From positions 1 through 37,435 of the forward strand of contig CAKZIX010000084.1 in NCBI GenBank assembly GCA_936936565.1: DNA of 37,435 nucleotides, written 5' to 3'. The DNA comes from an uncultured Nocardiaceae bacterium. Lineage in GTDB: Bacteria; Actinomycetota; Actinomycetes; Mycobacteriales; Mycobacteriaceae. Every line of letters begins with the position of its first letter. Position 1 is the stretch's first letter. The notes beneath the pieces are model-generated. The model searched no databases. It was not told the DNA's origin and was given only the letters and a program-made list of their open reading frames with translations. Shown one piece after another: positions 27,429 to 35,426 of the stretch. Made by a program: the position numbers and the translations under genes.

Positions 27429-27713
27429 ATGAAACGAACCCTGGTACGGATCGCGGCGGCAGGCGCACTGGTGGCAGTTCCGGCGGCGGTGTTCGCCGGG
27501 CCCGCCTTCGCCGACCCGGGGCCGGGCCAGCCGGGTGTGGAGGAAACGCAGAAGCGTTTCCACAAGGAGCGTCCCGGCGACCACGACCGTCCCGGAGGCC
27601 CGGACCGCCGCCTGCACGTGCGTCCGGGGCCGGGTGTCCCGCAGGGGCCGGGTTACCAGCTCTTCAACCAGATCCTGCCGGCGCCGGGTGCCGGATCGTT
27701 CGGTAGCAGCTAG
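27429..27713 (+). CDS. Small secreted Pro/Gly-rich protein
   Basis: 94 aa with a clear signal peptide (KRTLVRIAAAGALVAVPAAVFA, cleavage after AFA at about 28). The mature chain is rich in Gly, Pro, Arg and His (HDRPGGPDRRLHVRPGPG) with a C-terminal QLFNQILPAPGAGSFGSS. I do not recognise the family. GAAAGGA at 27416-27422 supports the ATG at 27429; the in-frame ATG three bases earlier is possible. A strong terminator begins 5 bp after the stop. Confidence 0.72.
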   Translation: MKRTLVRIAAAGALVAVPAAVFAGPAFADPGPGQPGVEETQKRFHKERPGDHDRPGGPDRRLHVRPGPGVPQGPGYQLFNQILPAPGAGSFGSS

Positions 27714-27718
27714 AACAC

Positions 27719-27757
27719 CGGCAGTGCCGCTCGCCATCCGTGTGAGCGGCACTGCCG
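27719..27757 (+). terminator. Strong terminator
   Basis: Perfect 14-bp GC-rich stem (27719-27732 with 27744-27757), 11-nt loop, followed by TTCC. The remaining 27758-27929 shows no gene; it contains a GAGGGC/GCCCTC palindrome near 27886-27902 that may end the leftward regulator gene. Confidence 0.85.
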
Positions 27758-27929
27758 TTCCGCCGGAGCACAGTGAATCCCGAACCCACCGAGCGGGACG
27801 TCTTCGAGCCGCTGCGCGGTGGGGAGCATCGCGGCCGATGTCGCAACCGCAGAGTGGGGGCGTCCCCGGTTCGATTTGACGCGACGAGGGCGGCCCTCGT
27901 TGGGCGGGGATCGACGTCCGGGTAGAGAG

Positions 27930-30917
27930 CTAGTCGGTGGGGATACGAGCGACCAAGACGTCGATGGCGGCTTGTTCGGCGGGCAGGCGGGGCATCCGGG
28001 ACTCGACGCGGATGGCGGCAGCCTCGTCGAGCAGGCGGGTGGCGTCGGCGTAGTCGGACGTCTCGACGGCGACGGCGGCCAACGCTTCGAGTGTGAAGGC
28101 GGTATCCCGCGGCGCGGCAATCTGTTTGGCGCCGTTGAGCGCCTTCTCGAAAAGGTCACGGGCAGCGGGTACGTTGCCCTCGGCCAGCCGGATATGGCCG
28201 ACCTCGAGCTCGAGCATCGGCAGAAACAGGGGGGTTTGATCCGGGTCGGCGCCGGCGAATTCGATGATCGGGCCCAGGATCGCCTCGGCAGCCGCGTAAT
28301 TGCCGTCGCGGCGTTCGGCGAACGCGCGCACGATCTGCGCGAAGATCGTGCCCGGTCCCGAACCTTGTTCGGGTGCAATGGCTATCGCCTGGTCCGAATA
28401 GTTCCGGGCGTCGTCGTAACGGCCGCTCTGCATCGCGATCCAGCCCAGCCACGACAGCTGCCCGGACGCATCGAGCCACAGCTCGAGCTCCTGGGCGGCC
28501 TGGAGTCCGGCGAGCTGGAGCCGGTGTGCTTCGTCGAGATCGCCGGTGAGCTCGGCCAGCCCGCCGAGCCAGGCATCGGCCTGCAGGTGGCCCCAGCGGT
28601 CGCCGGTGCGCGCGAAGGCGCGAGCCCCGGCCTCGGCGTACCGGCGCAACTCGTCGGGATCGGCATGGCTGTGCGCGTTCTTGGCCAGTGCGATGTTCAC
28701 CGCGCCGACCCCCCAGTCGTCGCCGGCCGCCGAGAACTGCTCGTGTGCCCGTTCCAGCAAGGCGACGTGCGCGTCGAGCTCGCCGGTTTCCATTCCGGAG
28801 AAGCCGACGAACCACTGGGCCATCGGGTCGTCGAAGCCGTCGAACACGGCCGCGCGGCGGTGTGCGGCGTTGCCGAAATCGCCCTTCAGCAAACCGAATC
28901 CGAGCCGCCAGGCCTGCGCCATCCGATCGTCGTGCAGCGCGAGCGCAGCGTCCAGACAGCGCACTGCCTCGGCGAGGCGCCCGCGCAAGTACCAGTACCA
29001 GCTCAGCGCTTTCGCCAACCGCACTGCACCCGGCCCGTTGTCGTCTGCCACCAGATTGTCGAAAGCTGTTCGCAGGTTTGCGGTTTCGTCGTCGAGTAGG
29101 CGCAGCCACTGCTTCTGGTCGGCGCCGTACAAGTGTGGCCGGGCCCGTTCAGCCAGGTCCAGGTAATACTCGTGGTGCCGGCGACGGATCTCGGAGGCTT
29201 CGTCGCCGAGCTGCCGGAGACAATATGCCGCAACGGATTCCAGCAGCCGATAGCGCGGTGCCGTGGCCACCACGAGGGAGCGGTCCACCAGGGCCAGCAC
29301 GACGTCCACGACATCGACATCGGGTAGGGCGCAGACGGCTTCGGCTGCGGCCAGTGTGCATCCGTCGGAATGTACTGCGAGCCTGCGCAATACCGTCTGC
29401 TCCGGCGCACTCAGCAGCCCCCAGCTCCAGTCGATCATCGCCATCAGCGTCTGCTGACGTGGTGGCGCACCGCGATGACCGGTGGCCAGGAGCCGGAAGC
29501 GGTCGTCGAGTCGCGCGACCAAGCCGTCGATGCCCAGAGCCCGCACCCGGGTGGCGGCCAGCTCGAGCGCGAGCGGGATACCGTCGAGGCGCCGGCACAA
29601 CGTCTCGACCGGACCACGCGTACCGGCGTCCAGCACGAAATCCCTTGGGGCCCTGCGTAAAAACAGGGTGACAGCGTCGGGCAGCGGGAGTGGGTCGACG
29701 AGCTGCACATCTTCGCCGGGCAGCCGCAACGGTTCGCGGCTGGTGGTGAGCACCTGCACGCCGGTCCCCGCCGACAGCAAGCGCTCGGCGACGGCTGCGG
29801 CCTCGTCGACGACGTGCTCGCAGTTGTCGAGCACGATCAGCAGCTCACGATCGGCGACCGCGGCGCACAGCGCGTCGAGCGGATCGTCGGATTCCCCTGC
29901 GCCCGTACGGATATCGAGGGTCGTCAGCACGGTATCGGCGATCCGGTGGGTGACCGGCGCCAGTTCGACGAACCAGACGCCGTCGCGGGCGCGGGCGGCA
30001 TTCGCGACGGCGGTGGCGAGCCGGGTCTTTCCGACACCGCCGGGACCGACCAGCGACACCAGTCGCGTATGCGCCAAGGCCGCCACGGCCCGCTCGATAT
30101 CGTCGTCACGTCCGACCAAATCGGCAAGCGGTGCAGGCACATTCGACGTGCGCCGCCGAATCGCCGGGGCCGGCGCCGCGAGATCCTGGGCGAGAATCGC
30201 CCGCTGCAGCTCGACGAGTTCGGGCCCGGGATCCAGACCGAGCTCGTCGGCGAGCGCGGCGCGGAACTGTTCGTAGCTGTCCAGGGCCTCGCTCTGCCGC
30301 CCGGCGCCGTACAACGCGCGCAGGTGCGCAGCCCGAAGCCGTTCGCGCAGTGGATGCTCGGCAACAAGGCCGGCGAGCTCCGAGGCGACCGCGGCATGTG
30401 CACCCTGCGACAGTCGCAGCTCGGCCAACTCCTCGACCGCCAGCAGCCGTTGCTCCTCGAGCCGAGTGATCACCGGCTGCGCGAACGCATGATCGCGGAA
30501 GTCCGACAGCGCCGGACCGCGCCACAACGCGAGTGCCGCGGTGAGCGTCTTGATGCGCTCGGAAACATCCACCGACGCCGTCGCACCGTCGGCGAGCAGC
30601 GCCGCGAATTCGAGGGCGTCGACCCGCGCACTGGCGAGCCGGTACCCCGGTGGCGGGGAAACGACCAGCTCCTGGGCGCCCGGCTCGGCGTCGCGCAGCG
30701 CGCGGCGCAGCTGAGATGCCTTGGCGGACAACGTACCGGCGGCGTTTCCGGGCAGCTCCTCGCCCCAGATGTCGTCGAGCAGCCGGTCGGCGGTGACGGG
30801 CGCGCCGGCGTGCACCAGCAGGACCGCAAGCAACGCGCGCACCTTGGCGCCGGAAATCGGCACGACGGTGCCGGCGTCGGTCCACACGGTGAGCGATCCC
30901 AGCACTCCGAAACGCAT
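27930..30917 (-). CDS. SARP/AfsR-type transcriptional regulator with NB-ARC and TPR domains
   Basis: 995 aa. Residues 1-95 are an OmpR-like winged helix (Trans_reg_C; MRFGVLGSLTVW to GYRL), 96-245 the bacterial transcriptional activation domain BTAD (ending LGLDPGPELVELQRAIL), 260-560 an NB-ARC-type STAND ATPase with Walker A GPGGVGKTR at 291-299 and Walker B LLIVLDNCEHV at 359-369, and the remaining 430 residues are helical TPR-like repeats that sense a ligand or partner. This is the full architecture of AfsR-like activators, which bind direct heptamer repeats upstream of target promoters. The ATG at 30917 has only a weak AGGGTGA site. It diverges from the hydrolase operon, its likeliest target. 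Confidence 0.9.
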   Translation of the reverse strand: MRFGVLGSLTVWTDAGTVVPISGAKVRALLAVLLVHAGAPVTADRLLDDIWGEELPGNAAGTLSAKASQLRRALRDAEPGAQELVVSPPPGYRLASARVDALEFAALLADGATASVDVSERIKTLTAALALWRGPALSDFRDHAFAQPVITRLEEQRLLAVEELAELRLSQGAHAAVASELAGLVAEHPLRERLRAAHLRALYGAGRQSEALDSYEQFRAALADELGLDPGPELVELQRAILAQDLAAPAPAIRRRTSNVPAPLADLVGRDDDIERAVAALAHTRLVSLVGPGGVGKTRLATAVANAARARDGVWFVELAPVTHRIADTVLTTLDIRTGAGESDDPLDALCAAVADRELLIVLDNCEHVVDEAAAVAERLLSAGTGVQVLTTSREPLRLPGEDVQLVDPLPLPDAVTLFLRRAPRDFVLDAGTRGPVETLCRRLDGIPLALELAATRVRALGIDGLVARLDDRFRLLATGHRGAPPRQQTLMAMIDWSWGLLSAPEQTVLRRLAVHSDGCTLAAAEAVCALPDVDVVDVVLALVDRSLVVATAPRYRLLESVAAYCLRQLGDEASEIRRRHHEYYLDLAERARPHLYGADQKQWLRLLDDETANLRTAFDNLVADDNGPGAVRLAKALSWYWYLRGRLAEAVRCLDAALALHDDRMAQAWRLGFGLLKGDFGNAAHRRAAVFDGFDDPMAQWFVGFSGMETGELDAHVALLERAHEQFSAAGDDWGVGAVNIALAKNAHSHADPDELRRYAEAGARAFARTGDRWGHLQADAWLGGLAELTGDLDEAHRLQLAGLQAAQELELWLDASGQLSWLGWIAMQSGRYDDARNYSDQAIAIAPEQGSGPGTIFAQIVRAFAERRDGNYAAAEAILGPIIEFAGADPDQTPLFLPMLELEVGHIRLAEGNVPAARDLFEKALNGAKQIAAPRDTAFTLEALAAVAVETSDYADATRLLDEAAAIRVESRMPRLPAEQAAIDVLVARIPTD

Positions 30918-30960
30918 GCGTCACCCTACCGCCGCACCCGTCGGCCCCCTGGTTTCGCGG

Positions 30961-30992
30961 GCTTACGCAGCGACCGTAAACAAAGCGTAAGG
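30961..30992 (+). promoter_or_regulatory. Candidate SARP operator of the hydrolase operon
   Basis: CGTAAAC at 30975-30981 and CGTAAGG at 30986-30992 are direct repeats 11 bp apart, the spacing at which SARP proteins bind. A third, inverted copy (GCTTACG) lies at 30961-30967. About 9 bp after the second repeat a poor -10 (CAGAGT, 31002-31007) stands where SARP-dependent promoters have theirs. Confidence 0.45.
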
Positions 30993-31036
30993 GGGTGCGC
31001 TCAGAGTCGTTCTCGACACCGACAAAGGAGCACACC

Positions 31037-31939
31037 ATGAAGATCCGCAAGACCATCCTCGCCCTGGCCGCCACCGCCACCGTCGCCGGACTCGGGGCCT
31101 GCAGCACCGAATCCACCCAGCCGGTTGCGCCGGTCGCCAGCGTCGGCCAGTACGCCGACGTCAACGGCCTGCACATGTACTACGAGGTGCACGGCGCCAA
31201 GACCGAACGCCCGCCGCTGGTGCTGCTGCACGGCGCGCTCTCGGGCATCGGCACCGACTTCGGCCAGCTCATTCCGGAACTGTCCAAGACCCGTCAGGTC
31301 ATCGCGATCGAGCAGCAGGCACACGGTCGCACCGCCGACATCGACCGGCCGCTGCGTACCCCGCAGATGGCCGACGACACCGTCGCGCTGCTGCGTCAGC
31401 TCGGGGTGGAGCGCGCCGACGTGCTGGGCTACAGCATGGGCGCCGGCGTCGCGATCGATGTGGCGCTGAAGGCCCCGCACCTGGTGCACAAGCTGGTGCT
31501 GACCTCGGTTGCACTCGACGCGAAGGGCATGCACCCCGGCCTCATCGAAGGGCTCGCCGCCCTGGAACCGTCGATGCTCGACGGCAGCGAGTTCCAGAGG
31601 GACTACCTCGCGAACGCACCGCGCCCGCAGGACTTCCCGCAGATGGTGGCGCGGGTGAAGGACCACGATCAGAACGCGCTGCCGTCCTGGACGCCGGAGC
31701 AGATCCGATCGATCACCGCGCCCGTCATGGTGGTGATCGGTGATTCCGACATCATCCGGCCCGAGGCCGCGGTCGAGCTGTTCCGCGTCGTCGGCGGCGG
31801 CATCATGGGCGACACCCCGGCGGGTCTGCCGAACGCGCAGCTGCTGGTGGTGCCGGGTGCCTCGCACATCTCGGTGGTGCACCGCCCCGAGGTCCTGCTG
31901 CCGGCCATCCCGTCCTTCCTCGACCTCCCGGTCAAATGA
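31037..31939 (+). CDS. Lipoprotein alpha/beta hydrolase
   Basis: 300 aa. The N-terminus MKIRKTILALAATATVAGLGAC has a lipobox LGAC with Cys22, so the enzyme is anchored outside the cell membrane. The alpha/beta-hydrolase fold shows the oxyanion HGALSG at 65-70, the nucleophile elbow GYSMGAG with Ser133, the acid Asp238 in GDSDIIRP and His277 in GASHISVV. The substrate cannot be told. ATG at 31037 with AAAGGAG at 24-30; the longer frame lacks a site. Its stop overlaps the next start by 4 bp (ATGA). Divergent from the SARP regulator. Confidence 0.88.
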   Translation: MKIRKTILALAATATVAGLGACSTESTQPVAPVASVGQYADVNGLHMYYEVHGAKTERPPLVLLHGALSGIGTDFGQLIPELSKTRQVIAIEQQAHGRTADIDRPLRTPQMADDTVALLRQLGVERADVLGYSMGAGVAIDVALKAPHLVHKLVLTSVALDAKGMHPGLIEGLAALEPSMLDGSEFQRDYLANAPRPQDFPQMVARVKDHDQNALPSWTPEQIRSITAPVMVVIGDSDIIRPEAAVELFRVVGGGIMGDTPAGLPNAQLLVVPGASHISVVHRPEVLLPAIPSFLDLPVK

Positions 31940-32538
31940 GCGGGGCGAGCGCAGCGACGGGGGATGCGCGCCGCGCGTTGCGGGTGCTGGTGATCATCGC
32001 CAGCACCCGGGACGGGCGGTTCGGCCCGACCATCGCCGACTGGTTCCTCGGGCACGGCCGCCGCCGTCGCGACATGGAGTTCGACGTCGTCGACCTGGCC
32101 CACGCCGAACTGCCGCTCGTGCTCACCGAGGCACGCCCCGCCGGCGTGCAGGTGCTCGGCAAGCAACTCGCCGACGCCGACGCCTTCGTGGTGGTCACCC
32201 CCGAATACAACTCCAGCTTTCCGGCCTCGCTCAAGCTCGCCATCGACTGGTTCTATGACGAATGGGCAGGCAAGCCAGTAACTTTCGTCGCCTACGGCCG
32301 GGAGTCCGGCGGTCAGCTGGCGGTCGCCCAGCTGCGCGGGGTGTTCGCCGAATGCAACGCCGTCACCATCCGCAATATCGTCCAATTGCCCTGCTACTGG
32401 GAGCGTTTCGCGCCCGACGGCAGCTGGCCGGCCCCGGATTCGGCGCTCGATCAGCATGTCGCCGAGGTACTCGACCAACTCGCCTGGTGGGGTCACGCCC
32501 TCGAAACAGCCCGCAACACAACGACATTCGTTGCCTGA
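31936..32538 (+). CDS. NADPH-dependent FMN reductase-like flavoprotein
   Basis: 200 aa, flavodoxin-like fold. The FMN phosphate loop is STRDGRFGPTIADWF at 23-37, the second family motif TPEYNSSFPASLKLAIDW covers 88-105, and YGRESGGQLAVAQLRGVF follows near 121-138. Enzymes of this type reduce FMN, quinones or azo compounds with NAD(P)H. The ATG overlaps the hydrolase stop by 4 bp and the next gene follows after 14 bp, so the three are one operon. No signal peptide; cytoplasmic. Confidence 0.88.
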   Translation: MSGASAATGDARRALRVLVIIASTRDGRFGPTIADWFLGHGRRRRDMEFDVVDLAHAELPLVLTEARPAGVQVLGKQLADADAFVVVTPEYNSSFPASLKLAIDWFYDEWAGKPVTFVAYGRESGGQLAVAQLRGVFAECNAVTIRNIVQLPCYWERFAPDGSWPAPDSALDQHVAEVLDQLAWWGHALETARNTTTFVA

Positions 32539-32552
32539 GAAAGGAAATCACC

Positions 32553-33104
32553 ATGGGAAAGATCATCTGCACGCTCAACGTCACGCTCGACGGCTTCCAG
32601 GATCGGATGCCGGAGTGGCACTTCGACTACATGCACGGGCAGGCGGCCGAACTCGCCGGTGAGGTTCTGGAGCCCGCCGCGGCCCTGCTGATGGGCCGCC
32701 ACACCTACGAGTCGTTCGCGAGTGTGTGGCCCACCCGCAGCGGTGACCCGTTCTCCGACAAGTTCAACGCGATGCGCAAGTACGTGTTGTCCTCGACGCT
32801 CACCGACCCGGAATGGAACAACACCGTCGTCGTCGGCGCCGACCCGGTCGCCGAGATCGAGCGGATCAAGTCCGAGACCGCCGGCGACATCGTGATGTAC
32901 GGGTACGGTCCGGTGGCCCGGCTGCTGCTCGCACACGGACTGCTCGACGAACTGAAATTCTGGATCCACCCGGTGCTCCTCGGCGGCCCGGCCACGCCGG
33001 AGCAGCTGGTCTACAACGAGGCGTCGAGCAAGGCGGTGTTGCAGGTGGTCGACCACCGGCTGCTCGACAGCGGGATTCTCGTCACGACGGTTGCCCCTGC
33101 CTGA
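32553..33104 (+). CDS. Dihydrofolate-reductase-like (RibD C-terminal) protein
   Basis: 183 aa, member of the RibD_C/YyaP group of dihydrofolate-reductase-fold proteins: start KIICTLNVTLDGF, the LLMGRHTYESFASVWP motif near 46-61, KYVLSSTL near 77, and GYGPVARLLLAHGLLDELKFWIHPVLLG near 112-139. The fold binds NADPH; most such stand-alone proteins have no proven substrate. ATG at 32553 with AAAGGA eight bases upstream. Last gene of the hydrolase operon, closed by a hairpin terminator. Confidence 0.88.
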   Translation: MGKIICTLNVTLDGFQDRMPEWHFDYMHGQAAELAGEVLEPAAALLMGRHTYESFASVWPTRSGDPFSDKFNAMRKYVLSSTLTDPEWNNTVVVGADPVAEIERIKSETAGDIVMYGYGPVARLLLAHGLLDELKFWIHPVLLGGPATPEQLVYNEASSKAVLQVVDHRLLDSGILVTTVAPA

Positions 33105-33111
33105 TTCCCGA

Positions 33112-33141
33112 AAGCCCCGCGCATGAAGGTGCGCGGGGCTT
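33112..33141 (+). terminator. Terminator of the hydrolase operon
   Basis: Perfect 12-bp stem AAGCCCCGCGCA with its complement around loop TGAAGG, 8 bp after the stop codon, followed by CCGCTTGTC. Confidence 0.85.
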
Positions 33142-33162
33142 CCGCTTGTCGTACCTCGATGC

Positions 33163-33174
33163 GAACATATGTTC
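33163..33174. promoter_or_regulatory. LexA-like SOS operator at dinB
   Basis: GAACATATGTTC, a perfect palindrome flanked by C and T, matching the GAAC-N4-GTTC core of actinobacterial and Gram-positive LexA boxes. It ends one base before the ATG at 33176. A -10-like TATGTT (33169-33174) lies within it, so dinB may be transcribed leaderless and blocked directly by LexA. Confidence 0.75.
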
Positions 33175-33175
33175 T

Positions 33176-34372
33176 ATGCACGGAGCGGGGCGAGCGGAGG
33201 CGAACATTTTGCATGCCGATCTCGACTCCTTCTACGCATCGGTCGAACAGCGGGACGACCCGCGGTTACGTGACCGCCCGGTGATCGTGGGAATGGGGGT
33301 GGTCCTGGCGGCGAGCTACGAAGCGAAGGCGTTCGGAGTGCGCACGCCGATGCCGGGGCGCGAGGCGCTGCGGCTGTGCCCGCAGGCGGTGGTCGTGCCG
33401 CCGCGGTTCGAGGCCTACTCGGATGCGAGCAAGGCGGTGTTCGAGATCTTTCGGGACACCACGCCCGAGGTGGAGGGCATCTCCATCGACGAGGCGTTTC
33501 TCGACGTGGGCGGGCTGCGCCGGCTGGTGGGGACGCCGTCGTCGATCGGCGCCACGCTGCGCGAGCGGGTGCGCGTGGAGGTGGGGCTGCCGATCACCGT
33601 CGGCATCGCCCGCACGAAATTTCTCGCCAAGGTGGCCAGCGCGGTCGCCAAACCCGACGGCCTGTTGTTGGTGGAGCCGGACGGTGAACTGGACTTCTTG
33701 CATCCGTTGCCGGTGCAGCGGCTGTGGGGCGTCGGCGTGGTCACCACCCGCAAGCTGCACGAGCACGACATCCGCACAGTCGGCCAGCTCGCCGAGCTCG
33801 GCGAGCCGATGCTGTGTTCGCTACTCGGCCGCGGCGCCGGCCGCCACCTGTACGCCCTGTCGTGGGCGCGGGATCCGCGCCGGGTGGATACCGGACGCCG
33901 GCGGCGGTCGATCGGCTCGCAGCGGGCAGGCCGCCAGCGCAGCCCAGAAGCCATGGAGGCGACGCTCATCGCGATCGTCGACCGGCTCGGCAAGCGGCTG
34001 CGCGCCGCCGGACGGGTCACACGCACGGTGGTGCTGCGGCTGCGGTTCGACGACTTCAGCCGCGCCACCCGTTCGCACACGCTCGCGGAGGCGACGTCGA
34101 GCACCGAGGCGATCATGGTGGCAGCCCGGCGGTTGCTGCGCGACGCGCTGCCGATGATTGCCGAACGCGGGTGCACGCTCGTCGGGATCTCGCTGACCAA
34201 CCTGGACACCGAGGGCAACGAGCAACTGACGCTGCCGTTCGCGGCCTCGGACACCCGAGAACTGGATCTGGGTCTGGACCGGCTGCGGGACCGGTACGGC
34301 AATTCCGTGGTGCAGCGCGCGGTGAACCTGGGTCGCGACGAGGGGATGGCCGTACCGATGCTGCCCGACTAG
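33176..34372 (+). CDS. dinB: DNA polymerase IV (Y-family)
   Basis: 398-aa error-prone polymerase for damage bypass. ILHADLDSFYASVEQRDDP at 11-29 carries the metal ligands Asp15 and the steric-gate Phe19-Tyr20 pair; GISIDEAFLDV at 101-111 holds Asp105 and Glu106. The thumb and little-finger domains follow, and the C-terminal EQLTLPF is a clamp-binding peptide for DnaN. The ATG at 33176 is chosen because the long frame upstream overlaps the previous gene; a ribosome-binding site is not obvious, consistent with leaderless translation. SOS control is implied by the adjoining LexA-like box. Its stop shares CTAG with the convergent lipoprotein gene. Confidence 0.94.
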   Translation: MHGAGRAEANILHADLDSFYASVEQRDDPRLRDRPVIVGMGVVLAASYEAKAFGVRTPMPGREALRLCPQAVVVPPRFEAYSDASKAVFEIFRDTTPEVEGISIDEAFLDVGGLRRLVGTPSSIGATLRERVRVEVGLPITVGIARTKFLAKVASAVAKPDGLLLVEPDGELDFLHPLPVQRLWGVGVVTTRKLHEHDIRTVGQLAELGEPMLCSLLGRGAGRHLYALSWARDPRRVDTGRRRRSIGSQRAGRQRSPEAMEATLIAIVDRLGKRLRAAGRVTRTVVLRLRFDDFSRATRSHTLAEATSSTEAIMVAARRLLRDALPMIAERGCTLVGISLTNLDTEGNEQLTLPFAASDTRELDLGLDRLRDRYGNSVVQRAVNLGRDEGMAVPMLPD

Positions 34373-35151
34373 CTTGCCTCCCGCTTGGTCATCGCGCCCA
34401 GGCCGATGACGTAATCCTTTGCGCTGGAATCGAATCGGACCACATAGGTACTCGGGAAGTAGCCGGTCTTCTGGAACGCCTGCGGTTGCTTGATGCTGGT
34501 GTCCAGAGCCGGTTTGGTGAGCAGCCATTCGCGCGTGATCATGGGCTCGAGGAACGTGTATCTGCCGTCCCAGGATCCGTTGATCATGATCTGCTTGAAG
34601 TCGTACTGGCCGGGCACCAGCTGCTCGGTCTTGTCGACCCAGTGCACGCCCATGAAGGGCACCGCGGAGTCGGGAACCGTCACGTAGTCCTGCGGAATAT
34701 ATTGTGCGGCGGGCGCTTTGGCGGCCTGCTCGGCAAAGTTGGGGTTGGCCGGATTGATCGTCTGCCTGGCCGGCATGTCGGCCATGGAGAAGTGGAAATC
34801 GAAATGTGGCTTGCCGAACAGCGGTGGCGGCTCGTGGCCCTGGGCGTTCCAGTTGACCATCACATGGTCGAAGAGCGTCGCTTTGGCCTGGTCGGGGAAC
34901 GCCAGGTGCAGGGTCAACGGCTGGCGCGGTGCCGGATCGGTGGCCGGCAGGCCGTCGAGGGCGCTCTCGGACATCCGCAGACCCACCTCGGTCGGGTTGC
35001 CGGACGCGTCCAGCGTCACGTAGGTCTTGACAGTGCCGTTGCCCAGGTTTTGCGAGGGCCCGTAGAACGTTCCGCTGTGATCGTTGTCGGTGTCACCGCA
35101 ACCGGCGAGCACCAGGACGCAAGCCGCAGTCGCGGCAAATGTGCGCCTCAT
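34369..35151 (-). CDS. Lipoprotein resembling the TTHB210/DUF5602 family
   Basis: 260 aa. The signal RRTFAATAACVLVLAGC has a lipobox LAGC with Cys18. The mature part contains GNGTVKTYVTLDASGNPTEVGLRMSESALDGLPATDP at 36-71 and KPHFDFHFSMADMPARQTI near 121-139, which look like the DUF5602 (TTHB210-like) domain of unknown function; HFDFHF may bind a metal or ligand. ATG at 35151 follows GGGAGA nine bases upstream; the 48-residue longer frame has no support. The stop codon overlaps that of dinB in a convergent arrangement. Secreted and membrane-anchored. Confidence 0.75.
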   Translation of the reverse strand: MRRTFAATAACVLVLAGCGDTDNDHSGTFYGPSQNLGNGTVKTYVTLDASGNPTEVGLRMSESALDGLPATDPAPRQPLTLHLAFPDQAKATLFDHVMVNWNAQGHEPPPLFGKPHFDFHFSMADMPARQTINPANPNFAEQAAKAPAAQYIPQDYVTVPDSAVPFMGVHWVDKTEQLVPGQYDFKQIMINGSWDGRYTFLEPMITREWLLTKPALDTSIKQPQAFQKTGYFPSTYVVRFDSSAKDYVIGLGAMTKREAS

Positions 35152-35426
35152 CGTGGGTCTCCCTTCGAGAACCCGACCCACATCGATGGTGCGCCGCTCG
35201 CGGCCTGGATGTATGCGTAGCGCACTACTCGATTCGGATGGTTGTAGCTCACCGTCGGGCAAGTAGCGTACGGTGTACGTCGTAATGGTGCCCAAATGTC
35301 CAATCCACGGGTGAAAAACTCACCTGAACTTGTCGGTGGTCTCCGCAATACTGACGAACAGTGCCCGAATTACCCGAGTTGGGCGTCGGAGCGCGCAGGC
35401 CGAACATCGAGACGCGGAGGAGTGCG
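35152..35426 (+). promoter_or_regulatory. Divergent region between the lipoprotein and ABC exporter genes
   Basis: 275 bp without a gene. It holds two small dyads: CGTAC-GGT-GTACG at 35267-35279 and GGTGA-AAAAC-TCACC at 35310-35324. Either could be an operator for the exporter or the lipoprotein gene; no regulator gene is next to them. The exporter ribosome-binding site is GGAGGAG at 35416-35422. Confidence 0.4.
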
